Origin: Natrinema longum | Lineage (GTDB): Archaea > Halobacteriota > Halobacteria > Halobacteriales > Natrialbaceae | DNA: 64,000 nucleotides | Assembly: GCF_017352095.1 (NCBI RefSeq) | Contig: NZ_CP071463.1 | Coordinates: 3,286,001-3,350,000 of the forward strand | Direction of reading: 5' to 3' | Shown: positions 24,517-32,711 of the stretch, piece after piece | Position numbering within the stretch: the stretch's first letter is position 1 | Layout: the number at the start of each line of letters is the position of its first letter | Translations under genes and position numbers: made by a program | The notes under the pieces: model-generated | Seen by the model: only the letters and a program-made list of their open reading frames with translations | Database searches by the model: none | What the model was told of the DNA's origin: nothing

Positions 24517-26174
24517 GTCGATCCCTCCTCGTCCGAATCGGACTCGAGTAGTTCCCGTACCGTGGCCCGAACGGCAGCCACTCGATCGGGGGACGGCTCG
24601 TGGCCACCGTATTCGATATCGCGAACGATCCCGACGAGCCGGTCGACGCGGTCGGCGGGAAATCCGGCCGCGAGTGCATCTCGAGCCACCTCGCCGGGGG
24701 TCGTCGTCTCGCGGTCCTCGACGCCGAGTCGGTCGAGGAAGGTGTGCCACGCGGCTCGGACCTCCGCACGCGGGCCGCGTGGCGTGAGCGGCTCGGCTGC
24801 CAGGGTAGGCCCGCCGCCCTCGGAATCGTTCGATTCGTCGGACTCGGCGGTACTCGATCCGAGCAACTCGCCGAGTACCGACCGCTCGCTTCCGTTCGAC
24901 GACCAGCCGAGCAAGCCGGACGACCCAAGCGACGGGAGGGTCCCGAACGCCCGTCCGATCGACGGGAGGGCGGGGAACCCACGGCCGAACCCGCCGAACT
25001 CGAGTCGCGGAATCGACGGGGTCGGGAACGACACCGACGGCACTGGCAGCGACAGCGACGGCCAGTTGCCACCGCCGAGTGTCCGGAGGAACCGCGCGAA
25101 CGCCTCGACAAGCCCGTCGAAAAACGCCGCCAGCGCGACGAAGAAGCCGGCCCACGCGTCTCCTCGATGGCGCTCACGAGCAGCCACGACCCGGAGGTAC
25201 GTCAGTACCCCGCCGATACAGAACCCGGGGACGAGCACCACGACCGCCGTCAGCCGGAGGTAGAGGTTCCCGACGGTCGCTGTCGCGGTCTCCGCACCGA
25301 CGTCGACCGTCACCGTCGCCTCGTCCCCGACCGGCAACCAGAGCCGCGCCTTCCCGTCGGCTCCGGTCGTCGCCGTCCCGCCGTTCTCGAGGCGGACGGT
25401 CGCGTCCGAAACGGCATCCCCGTCGGCGGACACCTGTACGGGGGCGGGCATCCCGGGGAACAACAGCGGGGAGACGAACCTGACCGTCGGCTCGGCGACG
25501 TCGACGGTTCGGGTTGCCGTCACCGGCCCGCGTTCGACCCGCAGGTCTACGTCCCTCGCCGTCTCCGGCAGCGTCACGTTCGCGTGGCCGTCCTCGTCGG
25601 TCGTCGCGACGGCCTCCCCGTCCCGTCTCACCGTCGCGTCGGGGACCGGCGTCGACCCGACCGCGGCCGATATCTCGAGGTCGTGGGCCGGCGCGGCCCC
25701 GCCGTGTGTCTCGAGGGTGGCGTCGGTTCGGACGTCGACCGTCCGCGAGCGGTTCTCGTCGGGAACCGAAACGGTCATCTCCTCGGCGTAGGGGACGGTG
25801 ATATTGCCGTTACCGAACATATCGGAACTCGTGACGTTCTCGCCGTTGACTGCGATCGTTCCTTCGTCGAAGTGACCGACGTGACCGATATCGACCGTCA
25901 CCTCGTTGCCCGGTTCCACGGCCCCCTCGATCTCGATCTCGTCGTCGTCGTTCGGTTCACGGTCGCGCTCGTCGGTCGTCTCGTTCGTGTCGGGTGCGGG
26001 GTTCGTCTCGAATTCGGGCGTCTCGTCGATCGACTCCCAGTCGCCGGCGATCGGCTCGCCGCCGGCTTCGCCGGGCCCCTCGACTCGCGGGTCGGCCGCC
26101 GGAAGCGCGCTCGCGACCGCGAGCAGACAGCACAGACAGCCGACGACGAACAGAAACCGACGCGTCCCCGTCAC
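24513..26174 (-). CDS. DUF4129-type secreted/membrane protein with repeat domains
   Basis: The 553-residue protein starts at a GTG (26174, VTGTRRFLFVVGCLCCLLA), a secretion signal. After an acidic linker come several carboxypeptidase-like beta domains (for example TVRRDGEAVATTDEDGHANVT and VRLENGGTATTGADGKARLW), then a membrane helix (LRLTAVVVLVPGFCIGGVLT) and a Pro/Ser-rich stretch. The C-terminal DUF4129-like domain has VRAAWHTFLDRLGVEDRET-TPGEVA. DUF4129 usually ends transglutaminase-core proteins of MoxR-DUF58 clusters; the transglutaminase core is missing here. Confidence 0.7.
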   Translation of the reverse strand: MTGTRRFLFVVGCLCCLLAVASALPAADPRVEGPGEAGGEPIAGDWESIDETPEFETNPAPDTNETTDERDREPNDDDEIEIEGAVEPGNEVTVDIGHVGHFDEGTIAVNGENVTSSDMFGNGNITVPYAEEMTVSVPDENRSRTVDVRTDATLETHGGAAPAHDLEISAAVGSTPVPDATVRRDGEAVATTDEDGHANVTLPETARDVDLRVERGPVTATRTVDVAEPTVRFVSPLLFPGMPAPVQVSADGDAVSDATVRLENGGTATTGADGKARLWLPVGDEATVTVDVGAETATATVGNLYLRLTAVVVLVPGFCIGGVLTYLRVVAARERHRGDAWAGFFVALAAFFDGLVEAFARFLRTLGGGNWPSLSLPVPSVSFPTPSIPRLEFGGFGRGFPALPSIGRAFGTLPSLGSSGLLGWSSNGSERSVLGELLGSSTAESDESNDSEGGGPTLAAEPLTPRGPRAEVRAAWHTFLDRLGVEDRETTTPGEVARDALAAGFPADRVDRLVGIVRDIEYGGHEPSPDRVAAVRATVRELLESDSDEEGST

Positions 26175-27271
26175 GGGTTCACCTCCAGTCGGGCGGCCAG
26201 CTCGGTCAGTTGGCGGACGCGAGCCTCGACCGACGGGTGGGTCGGGGTCGAGTCGCCGGGGTCGCGGGGTCCCGATGGTGTCTCCCCCTCGAGCCACGAG
26301 CGGACGTGCTCGCGCCGTCGCGTCGCGTCCATCGGTCGCCCGATCGCGGGCAGCGACGTCGTATCCTCGCCCGTCACGGGATCGGTCGGCACGATACACA
26401 GTGCGCGGGTCCGTGTCGCCCGGAGGTCCGTCGCCGGCGTTTCCGTCGTCCCGGCGAGGCTCACCAGCGCGCTCGCGAGCGCCATCGGCTTCCCGGTGAT
26501 CCGGGCGGCTCCAGCGTCCGCGGCGAACTCCCGGGACTGCGACAGCGTTCGCGTCGCCCAGTCGGCGATCGTCGGGAACACCCACAGGATCGGGGCGACG
26601 AAGACGTACGTGAGCGCGACCAGCGGCAGGAACCAGTAGAGCGCGAGCCGTCCGCCGTCCGAGAGCGCGTCGGGGTCTGCCAGGGCGCGCCGGGCGAGCA
26701 GCGCCGCGTGGTACGCTCGATCGGCGATCTCGAGGAACAGCGTCGTGATCGTCATCAGCGTCACGTCGCGGTTGGCCACGTGGGCGATCTCGTGGGCGAG
26801 GACCGCCTCGAGTTCGTCGGCGTCGAGCGACGCGACGAGCCCCGTCGTGACGACGATCGTCGCGTCGGTGAACCGACCGACGGTGTAGCAACTCGCCGTC
26901 TCGTCGGCGACGACGCGAACGTCGGGTTCCGGGATGTCGGCACTCATCGCCAGTCGGCGGACCGTCCGCGCGACGGCGTGGTCCCCCTCGCCGTCGGTAC
27001 CGCTCGTCCCGGAGAGTACGCGCTGGTAGCCGTAGTACGTCTGTGCGGCGAGGAAGCCGGCGATCACCACCAGCGCCGTCCCCCACGAGACCGGCAATTG
27101 GAAGAGGTCGAACTCGACGGCACCGTGCTGCAGAAAGACGATCGTTCCGCCGACGACCCCCGGCAGCAAGACGCCGTACGCCCACAGTAACGCGAGGACG
27201 AACACGGCGGTAATGCCGACGAACACGCCGAGAACGGCACAGATACGAGCGCGAAGCTTCGTGGAGGGCAC
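26171..27271 (-). CDS. M48-family zinc metalloprotease (HtpX-like)
   Basis: The 366-residue protein has two N-terminal membrane helices, then the zinc motif HEIAH at about residues 160-164 (VLAHEIAHVANRD). A further hydrophobic pair follows, with the third ligand in SREFAADAGAARITG. This is the HtpX/Ste24 layout, a membrane protease with its active site facing the cytoplasm. A C-terminal Ser/Thr/Pro segment ends in TPTHPSVEARVRQLTELA. It is the first gene of the minus-strand operon and overlaps the next by 4 bp. Confidence 0.85.
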   Translation of the reverse strand: MPSTKLRARICAVLGVFVGITAVFVLALLWAYGVLLPGVVGGTIVFLQHGAVEFDLFQLPVSWGTALVVIAGFLAAQTYYGYQRVLSGTSGTDGEGDHAVARTVRRLAMSADIPEPDVRVVADETASCYTVGRFTDATIVVTTGLVASLDADELEAVLAHEIAHVANRDVTLMTITTLFLEIADRAYHAALLARRALADPDALSDGGRLALYWFLPLVALTYVFVAPILWVFPTIADWATRTLSQSREFAADAGAARITGKPMALASALVSLAGTTETPATDLRATRTRALCIVPTDPVTGEDTTSLPAIGRPMDATRRREHVRSWLEGETPSGPRDPGDSTPTHPSVEARVRQLTELAARLEVNP

Positions 27272-27706
27272 TGGATCGAATTCACATCCCTACAACCAAA
27301 AATTTTCCTCGAACAGTCAGGGTGGGGAGTCATCTGCGACGGGTTCCGACCGGTGATCGCTCCCGCGACACCGGTGGAAGCGCGTCCGTCCCCCGTCCGG
27401 ATCGAAGCGGGAGGTCATCGCCAACGAAAGCAGTCGTATGGTTCCCATACGACATCGAAACCGACACCGTACCGGACGAATCGAGTGCCGGGGTTTATGT
27501 GGCAAACGGCTGACGTTCGTCTCATCGTGTTGGGGAACCAGTCCCTCCGTCACTCCCCGTTCGCGGGGAGATATCCTGTCGGATTCGGCCGGACGGCCGG
27601 ACGTAATCGGGTTCCAGAATTATACGATACTATTATTATCTCTGCAAACATGTCCATCGTCGGAGTTTGAAGCGGACGTGGTCGTTCCGACGGATTCCGT
27701 TCACCA
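27272..27706. other. intergenic region between M48 and Tat-protein genes
   Basis: This 435-bp divergent region holds the promoters of the M48 operon (AT-rich AAAAATTTTCC at 27297-27307) and of the Tat-exported protein (TATACGATACTATTATTATC, about 27617-27636). Short open frames here lack protein-like composition and I do not call them. Confidence 0.45.
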
Positions 27707-28642
27707 ATGTCACGAGAAACAAGCAGGAAGCGACCGTGTGACGCCGACCGGCACCGCGTCGGGAGACGCCGATTCATCGCGACCGTGGCTGCGACCGGCG
27801 CAGCCATCGGGTCGAGTGGGCTGGCGAGTGCGGACACGAGCACCGATTTCCCACCGGCCGGCGTAACCGAGTGGAGTGATCCCGTCGCGCTTGGAAACGG
27901 CGACGTGACGGCGTTCACGACGGTGACGCCGGCAGGGATCCCGAAATATCACGGCCTGCTGATGGAGCGGGACGCACTCGAGGGGCTCCCGTCGGCCGAC
28001 GACCTCGCGAGTTCCGGCGACGAGTACGCGGACAAATACGGGCCAACCGGTGAGTCGGTGATCATCCACCACAAGTGGTCCCAGGAGTTTTTCATCCCGT
28101 TCCCGCCGACGGACGCGACGCCGGTTACGTTCCTCGGGCTGAACTGGAACCCCGGCGGTCACCCGCCGGCGGGCGTCTGGACGGAGCCCCACTTCGACAT
28201 CCACTTCCACATGCTGTCGACCGACAGCGTCGACGCGATCACCGGGCCGGCGGCACCGACCTACGACCTCCCCGACAGGTACGTTCCCGAGGGGTACGCT
28301 CGAGGGCCGATCGTCGACGAACGGGTCATCACCGACATGGGCGAGCACATGGTCGACCCCACGGTCCCCGAGATGACCGGTGGGACGTTCACGAATACGC
28401 TCATCTGGGGGGCGTCCGATCCGGACGGCGACGGCACTGCGGAACTGACGTTCGTCGAGCCGATGATCACGCGAGCGTTCCTTCGAGGACATGCCGATAC
28501 CGATCGACGACCGATCGCACAACCCGAGACGTATGCCAGAGCCGGCAGCTATCCGACGGCATACGCGGTTCGTGACGTCCCGGATCGGGACGCGATCGCC
28601 ATCACCATCGAACGGTTCGAGCAGTTCGATGGGGAGGACTAG
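27707..28642 (+). CDS. Tat-exported protein, DUF5602/TTHB210-like
   Basis: The 311-residue protein has a twin-arginine signal, GRRRFIATVAATGAAIG (about residues 18-34), so it is folded before export. The mature part has AGIPKYHGLLMERDALEGLP, a WNPGGHPPAGVWTEPHFDIH segment ending in HFHM, and GYARGPIVDERVITDMGEHM. The His-rich PHFDIHFHM motif suggests metal binding and recalls the TTHB210/DUF5602 family, whose function is unknown. No partner genes adjoin it. Confidence 0.65.
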   Translation: MSRETSRKRPCDADRHRVGRRRFIATVAATGAAIGSSGLASADTSTDFPPAGVTEWSDPVALGNGDVTAFTTVTPAGIPKYHGLLMERDALEGLPSADDLASSGDEYADKYGPTGESVIIHHKWSQEFFIPFPPTDATPVTFLGLNWNPGGHPPAGVWTEPHFDIHFHMLSTDSVDAITGPAAPTYDLPDRYVPEGYARGPIVDERVITDMGEHMVDPTVPEMTGGTFTNTLIWGASDPDGDGTAELTFVEPMITRAFLRGHADTDRRPIAQPETYARAGSYPTAYAVRDVPDRDAIAITIERFEQFDGED

Positions 28643-28776
28643 GCCCTGATCCGGACAGTGGCAGCGTCGATTCGCGTCCGGACGACAACTGCCCGGCGGG
28701 GATCGGGCCACTCCCGTCGCGGACCTGGCAGTCCCCGGCCCCATGTACTAAGCAGTTCGTCGTGGTCGGTCGCGCC

Positions 28777-30177
28777 GTGTCTATCGAGAGTACCAATCCG
28801 GCGACGGGAGACGTCGTCGACAGTTTCGAGGAGACCTCCGACGAGGAGCGAGACGAACACATCGTGCGGGCGACCGAGACCTTCGCGGAGTGGTCCGAGA
28901 CGCCGATCGAGGCGCGCCAGCGGCTGCTCGCGCGGGCGGCCGAGGTCCTCCGGGAGAACGCCGACGAGTACGCCGAACTGATGGCCGAGGAGATGGGGAA
29001 ACCGATCGGGCAGGCCCGCGACGAGGTCGAGAAATGCGCGTGGGTCTGTGACTACTACGCCGAAACCGCGGCCGAACACTTGCAGGACGAGGTCATGGCG
29101 AGTACGGAGCGCGCACGGACGGTCGTCGCCTACCAGCCGATCGGCCCGGTACTCGCGATCATGCCCTGGAACTTCCCCTTCTGGCAGGTCTTTCGCTTCG
29201 CCGCACCCAATCTCGCCGCGGGCAACGTCGGCCTGCTGAAACACGCCTCGAACGTCCCCGGCTGTGCGCGGGCCATCGAGGACGTCTTCGAGCAGGCGGG
29301 GTTCCCCGAGGGCGCGTTTACCTCCCTCCTGATCGGTTCCAGCGAGATCGGCGCGGTGATCGAGGACGACCGGGTTCGGGCCGTCACCATCACCGGCAGC
29401 GACGGTGCGGGCCGATCCGTCGCCGAGACCGCCGGGAGCCAGCTCAAGAAGTCGGTCCTCGAGCTCGGCGGGAGCGATCCGTTCGTCGTCCTCGAGGACG
29501 CGCCGATGGACGAGACGGTCGAGACGGCGGTGCAGGCACGGCTCATCAACAACGGCCAGTCCTGTATCGCGGCCAAGCGGTTCGTCGTGGTCGAGGACGT
29601 CTACGACGAGTTCGTCGACCGGTTCGTCGACGAGATGGCAGCCCAGACCGTCGGCGATCCGATGGACGACGAGACCGACATCGGCCCGCAGGCTCGCGAG
29701 GACCTCATGGAGGACCTCCACGAGCAAGTCGAGGAGACGGTCGAACAGGGCGGCGAACTCGAACTGGGCGGCGAGCCGATGGACCGCGACGGCGCGTTCT
29801 ACCCGCCGACGGTGCTTACGGACGTTCCCGAAAACGCGCCCGCGGATCAGGAGGAATTGTTCGGCCCCGTGGCGACAGTGTTCCGAGTGCCCGACGAGGA
29901 CGCCGCGATCGAGAAGGCCAACGACACGCGCTTCGGGCTCGGCGCGAGCGTCTGGACCGAAGACCTCGAGCGCGGCGAGCGGGTCGCCCGCCAGTTCGAG
30001 TCCGGGCTCGCGTTCGTCAACGAACTCGTCAAGTCCGATCCGCGGGTGCCCTTCGGCGGCGTGAAGGACTCGGGGTACGGCCGGGAACTCTCGCGACACG
30101 GAATCCGGGAGTTCGTGAACACGAAGACGATCTGGGTCCAGCAGGACGCCGGCGAGGAGACCGACATGGTCGAGTAG
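28777..30177 (+). CDS. NAD(P)-dependent aldehyde / succinate-semialdehyde dehydrogenase
   Basis: The 466-residue enzyme of the ALDH superfamily has ESTNPATGDVVDSFEE at the N-terminus, the cofactor region IMPWNFPFWQVFRFAAPNLA, the catalytic Glu in KKSVLELGGSDPFVV, and the catalytic Cys in NNGQSCIAAKRFVV. LFGPVATVFRV and PFGGVKDSGYGREL complete the family pattern. It is closest in style to succinate-semialdehyde dehydrogenases (GabD/YneI type), though the substrate needs testing. I favour the GTG at 28777 (VSIESTNP); a GTG at 28762 is also open. Confidence 0.83.
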   Translation: MSIESTNPATGDVVDSFEETSDEERDEHIVRATETFAEWSETPIEARQRLLARAAEVLRENADEYAELMAEEMGKPIGQARDEVEKCAWVCDYYAETAAEHLQDEVMASTERARTVVAYQPIGPVLAIMPWNFPFWQVFRFAAPNLAAGNVGLLKHASNVPGCARAIEDVFEQAGFPEGAFTSLLIGSSEIGAVIEDDRVRAVTITGSDGAGRSVAETAGSQLKKSVLELGGSDPFVVLEDAPMDETVETAVQARLINNGQSCIAAKRFVVVEDVYDEFVDRFVDEMAAQTVGDPMDDETDIGPQAREDLMEDLHEQVEETVEQGGELELGGEPMDRDGAFYPPTVLTDVPENAPADQEELFGPVATVFRVPDEDAAIEKANDTRFGLGASVWTEDLERGERVARQFESGLAFVNELVKSDPRVPFGGVKDSGYGRELSRHGIREFVNTKTIWVQQDAGEETDMVE

Positions 30178-30230
30178 GGGTCGCCGATATTCGCGGCCGC
30201 GTCGAGGCGTTCGGCGACTCGAGCCCCGGC

Positions 30231-30255
30231 CGAAGTCGACCAGCGGTCGACTTCG
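30231..30255. terminator. perfect 11-bp inverted repeat after the dehydrogenase gene
   Basis: CGAAGTCGACC-AGC-GGTCGACTTCG forms a perfect hairpin with a 3-nt loop, 54 bp beyond the dehydrogenase stop and 56 bp before the MaoC start. It has no T-run after it, so it may be a processing site or protein-binding site instead of a true terminator. Confidence 0.45.
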
Positions 30256-30310
30256 CCATACCTCTCGAGATGTCGACACGTTTTTGTGCGTACTGCGCGA
30301 TTCCGAACCT

Positions 30311-30793
30311 ATGACCGGACTGTACTACGAGGAGTTCACGGTCGGCGAGACCATCGAGCACGAACGGCGACGGACGATCTCCGAGAGCGACAACCAGCGC
30401 TTTTGCGACATGACGATGAACCAGCAGCCGCTCCACCTCGATGCCGAGTTCGCAGCCGACACGGAGTTCGGGGAGCGACTGGTCAACGGGCTCTACACGA
30501 TGTCGCTAGCGGTCGGCGTCTCGATTCCCGAAACCACCGACGGGACCATCGTCGCGAACCTCTCCTACGACAACGTCGAACACCCGAATCCGGTCTTCCA
30601 CGGGGACACGATTCGCGTCCAGTCGACGGTCACCGACAAGCGCGAGACCAGCGACGGCGAGCGCGGGATCGTCACTATGCACGTCGAGGCGTTCAAAGTG
30701 AACCATCCCGAGGAGCCACTGGTCTGTGAGTTCGACCGGACCGCACTCTCGCTGAAACGCGACCACGCTGACGGGGACGGAGCCGAGGCATGA
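30311..30793 (+). CDS. MaoC-like (R)-specific hydratase
   Basis: The 160-residue hot-dog fold protein reads MTGLYYEEFTVGETIEHERR, followed by TISESDNQRFCDMTMNQQPLH, where the Asp and His of the hydratase motif sit. GLYTMSLAVGVSIPETTDG and NPVFHGDTIRVQSTVTDKRE follow. MaoC hydratases act on enoyl-CoA or mesaconyl-CoA thioesters. The short single-domain form does not settle which. The stop overlaps the start of the PH-domain gene (ATGA). The start is the ATG at 30311. Confidence 0.82.
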   Translation: MTGLYYEEFTVGETIEHERRRTISESDNQRFCDMTMNQQPLHLDAEFAADTEFGERLVNGLYTMSLAVGVSIPETTDGTIVANLSYDNVEHPNPVFHGDTIRVQSTVTDKRETSDGERGIVTMHVEAFKVNHPEEPLVCEFDRTALSLKRDHADGDGAEA

Positions 30794-31422
30794 CCACGAC
30801 GAACACCGAGACCGCAGCGGTAGACGCCGATCTCGACCTCGAGTGGCTCTCGCTGGACGACAACGAGGAGATCCTCTGGGCCGGCGGCCCGGATCGGCGA
30901 ACGCTCGTTCCGGCGTTCGTGATCGGGATCCCGCTCACGCTCGTCCTGATCGGGCTCCTCATCATCGTCGGCGAGTACCTCCGCGTGACGAACACCCACT
31001 ACGTCGTGACGACGCGAGCGCTCTACAAGAAAACCGGCGTGTTCTCGCGGGACGTCAAGCGGATCGAACACGGGAAGGTACAGGACATCTCCTACAGTCA
31101 GAGCGCGCTGGGAACTCACTTCGGCTACGGCTCCGTCGAGATCAGCACCGCCGGCGGCTCCGGCGTCGAGATGTCGTTCGACTCGGTTCCCGATCCCAGA
31201 GCCATCCAACAGCGGATCGGCGAACGGATCAAACGCGAGCGCGGCGAGTCCGCCGACGACCGCACGAAAGACGAGATTCTCGAGGAGATCCTCACCGAAC
31301 TCCGCGCGATTCGGACGGCCGTCGAGGGGGGAGCCACGGGCCGATCCAACGCCGAGACGAGTACTGCGAACGGACGACCAGACGACCAATCCTACGAGTA
31401 TGACGAAGATCGATCGCTCTGA
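30790..31422 (+). CDS. PH-domain membrane protein (bPH2)
   Basis: The 210-residue protein has a hydrophobic segment FVIGIPLTLVLIGLLIIVG (about 40-60). A bPH2/DUF304 domain follows with YVVTTRALYKKTGVFSRDVKR, VQDISYSQSALGTHFGYGSV and EISTAGGSGVEMSF. The C-terminal tail is charged (ERIKRERGE..DEILEEILTEL) and probably helical. DUF304 proteins are membrane proteins of unknown role. Its end overlaps the next gene, a related protein, by 23 bp. Confidence 0.8.
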   Translation: MTTTNTETAAVDADLDLEWLSLDDNEEILWAGGPDRRTLVPAFVIGIPLTLVLIGLLIIVGEYLRVTNTHYVVTTRALYKKTGVFSRDVKRIEHGKVQDISYSQSALGTHFGYGSVEISTAGGSGVEMSFDSVPDPRAIQQRIGERIKRERGESADDRTKDEILEEILTELRAIRTAVEGGATGRSNAETSTANGRPDDQSYEYDEDRSL

Positions 31423-31981
31423 CGCCGCCACGGACGGCCCACCCTGGCTCCCGATAGAGGCGGGCGAGCAGGTTCGCTGGCAGGCGCGCCCGCGGATCCA
31501 GACCGTCCTCCCGTGGGCCGTCGTCGCGGTCGTGGGGACGATCGGCCTCCTGGCTGCAGTCGCCACCGACGTCGTGCCGCTCCCCGCCGTCGTCGGGATT
31601 CCGATCCTCGTCGCGCCCGCGCTGTGGCAGTACGCTCGCGTCTCGCGAACGGCGTTCGTCGTCACGAACGCGAGAGCCGCGACCCGCCACGGCGTCCTCG
31701 GGCGAACCGTTCGAACCGTCTCGCTCGAGCGAATCCAGAACACCACCGTCGAGCAGGATGCGATCGGCCGGTTCGTCGGCTACGGGACGGTCACGATCGA
31801 AACCGCGGGTGGCCTGGAACTCGCCTTCTGGAACGTTGAAGACCCCAACGCGATTCACGACCGGCTAGAGGCCGAACGCGAGGGTCTGACGGACGCCGAG
31901 ATTCCGGGGCGGCGCGACCAGTGGGAGGGCGTCCTCGCCGAGGTTCGAGCGTGGCGGCGAAGCCTCGAGGGGAAACCATAA
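31400..31981 (+). CDS. PH-domain membrane protein (bPH2), second of pair
   Basis: The 193-residue relative of the preceding protein has two close hydrophobic segments (TVLPWAVVAVVGTIGLLAAV and VVPLPAVVGIPILVAPALW). The DUF304 pattern FVVTNARAATRHGVLGRTVR, LERIQNTTVEQDAIGRFVGY and GTVTIETAGGLELAFWNVED follows. The pair is probably co-expressed and could form a hetero-complex, as YdbS/YdbT-type pairs are thought to. Confidence 0.8.
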   Translation: MTKIDRSDAATDGPPWLPIEAGEQVRWQARPRIQTVLPWAVVAVVGTIGLLAAVATDVVPLPAVVGIPILVAPALWQYARVSRTAFVVTNARAATRHGVLGRTVRTVSLERIQNTTVEQDAIGRFVGYGTVTIETAGGLELAFWNVEDPNAIHDRLEAEREGLTDAEIPGRRDQWEGVLAEVRAWRRSLEGKP

Positions 31982-31991
31982 CGCCGGTCGT

Positions 31992-32342
31992 TTACAGGAC
32001 GGTCGCGATCGTATAGACGTTCAGGAGCGCGGCGGCCAGCCACGGTACTGCGAGCCCGGCCGGGACGATCGGCCGGTAAACCTGCTCGAGGAGGAGCCGA
32101 CAGACGAGTCCAACACCGACTGCGAACGCCTTCAGCGCGAGCATGCCGCCAACCCCGTACCCCTCGATCGCCCCGCGAGCGGCCGGGTTCGACTCGGACA
32201 GTCCCAGATGGAGGCCGACGAACGTCGTCGCGACGTCGGCGGCCAAAGCGAGGACGACGGCTCCCCAGAGCAGTCGCTCGAGGTCGACGGGTGTCAGATC
32301 ACCGGGGAGACGGTGGTGCAGGGACGCGCCCTCGGAACTCAT
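31992..32342 (-). CDS. DUF5658-type small membrane protein
   Basis: The 116-residue protein starts MSSEGASLHHRLPGDLTPVD (ATG at 32342). Three hydrophobic segments follow: LLWGAVVLALAADVATTFVG, GMLALKAFAVGVGLVCRLLL and VPWLAAALLNVYTIATVL. LSESNPAARGAIEGYG between the first two matches the DUF5658 pattern. No function is known. Its 3' end is 10 bp from that of the convergent PH-domain gene. Confidence 0.75.
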   Translation of the reverse strand: MSSEGASLHHRLPGDLTPVDLERLLWGAVVLALAADVATTFVGLHLGLSESNPAARGAIEGYGVGGMLALKAFAVGVGLVCRLLLEQVYRPIVPAGLAVPWLAAALLNVYTIATVL

Positions 32343-32461
32343 AGGCCCCCCGCCGGGGTCGAACCGGCTCGTCGTGCCATCGGGAGCACGCGCCGATTCC
32401 ACCACGCGGGCTATTGTTATGCCAGGCGTAGGGGAGTTCCGTCGTCGGTAAGCGATCATAA

Positions 32462-32689
32462 CTATAGTAGCAACTGAAAGTCATTGCACACCTGATCGCA
32501 CGACAGCGTTTCGATCAGTGTGTAACTCGTTTCAGTTGCTACGATAGCGATGGGACCGGTCTCGTGGGTGTGCATACCTGCTCGACGGACCCGGTCTCGT
32601 AGCAGGGTCTCGAGACGGTCGAGAAGCAGGTCGCGGAGGGGGCCGCTGGGACGAAGTCGGGTCGACGGAAAGGCCCACTGGGACGCCAA
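32462..32689 (-). CDS. possible small hypothetical protein
   Basis: The open frame has 75 codons from an ATG at 32689. The last 40 residues (GMHTHETGPIAIVATETSYT, then LIETLSCDQVCNDF) look protein-like and resemble short haloarchaeal proteins I have seen at many loci. The N-terminus (SQWAFPSTRLRPSG) is less convincing and the true start may be internal. The end of the frame coincides with a long inverted repeat (32467-32542), which could equally be a non-coding repeat. Confidence 0.35.
   Translation of the reverse strand: MASQWAFPSTRLRPSGPLRDLLLDRLETLLRDRVRRAGMHTHETGPIAIVATETSYTLIETLSCDQVCNDFQLLL
32467..32542. repeat. 76-bp imperfect inverted repeat
   Basis: The left arm GTAGCAACTGAAAGTCATTG-CACACCTGATCG pairs with the right arm read in reverse complement, GTAGCAACTGAAACGAGTTA-CACACTGATCG. 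That is 32 against 31 bases with few mismatches and a loop of 13. It could fold into a long hairpin in DNA or RNA. A related TAGCAACTGAA stretch appears at 34844-34854 before the protease-like gene. Confidence 0.6.
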
Positions 32690-32711
32690 ACGGGGGAGAT
32701 GCCGGGCGCGT

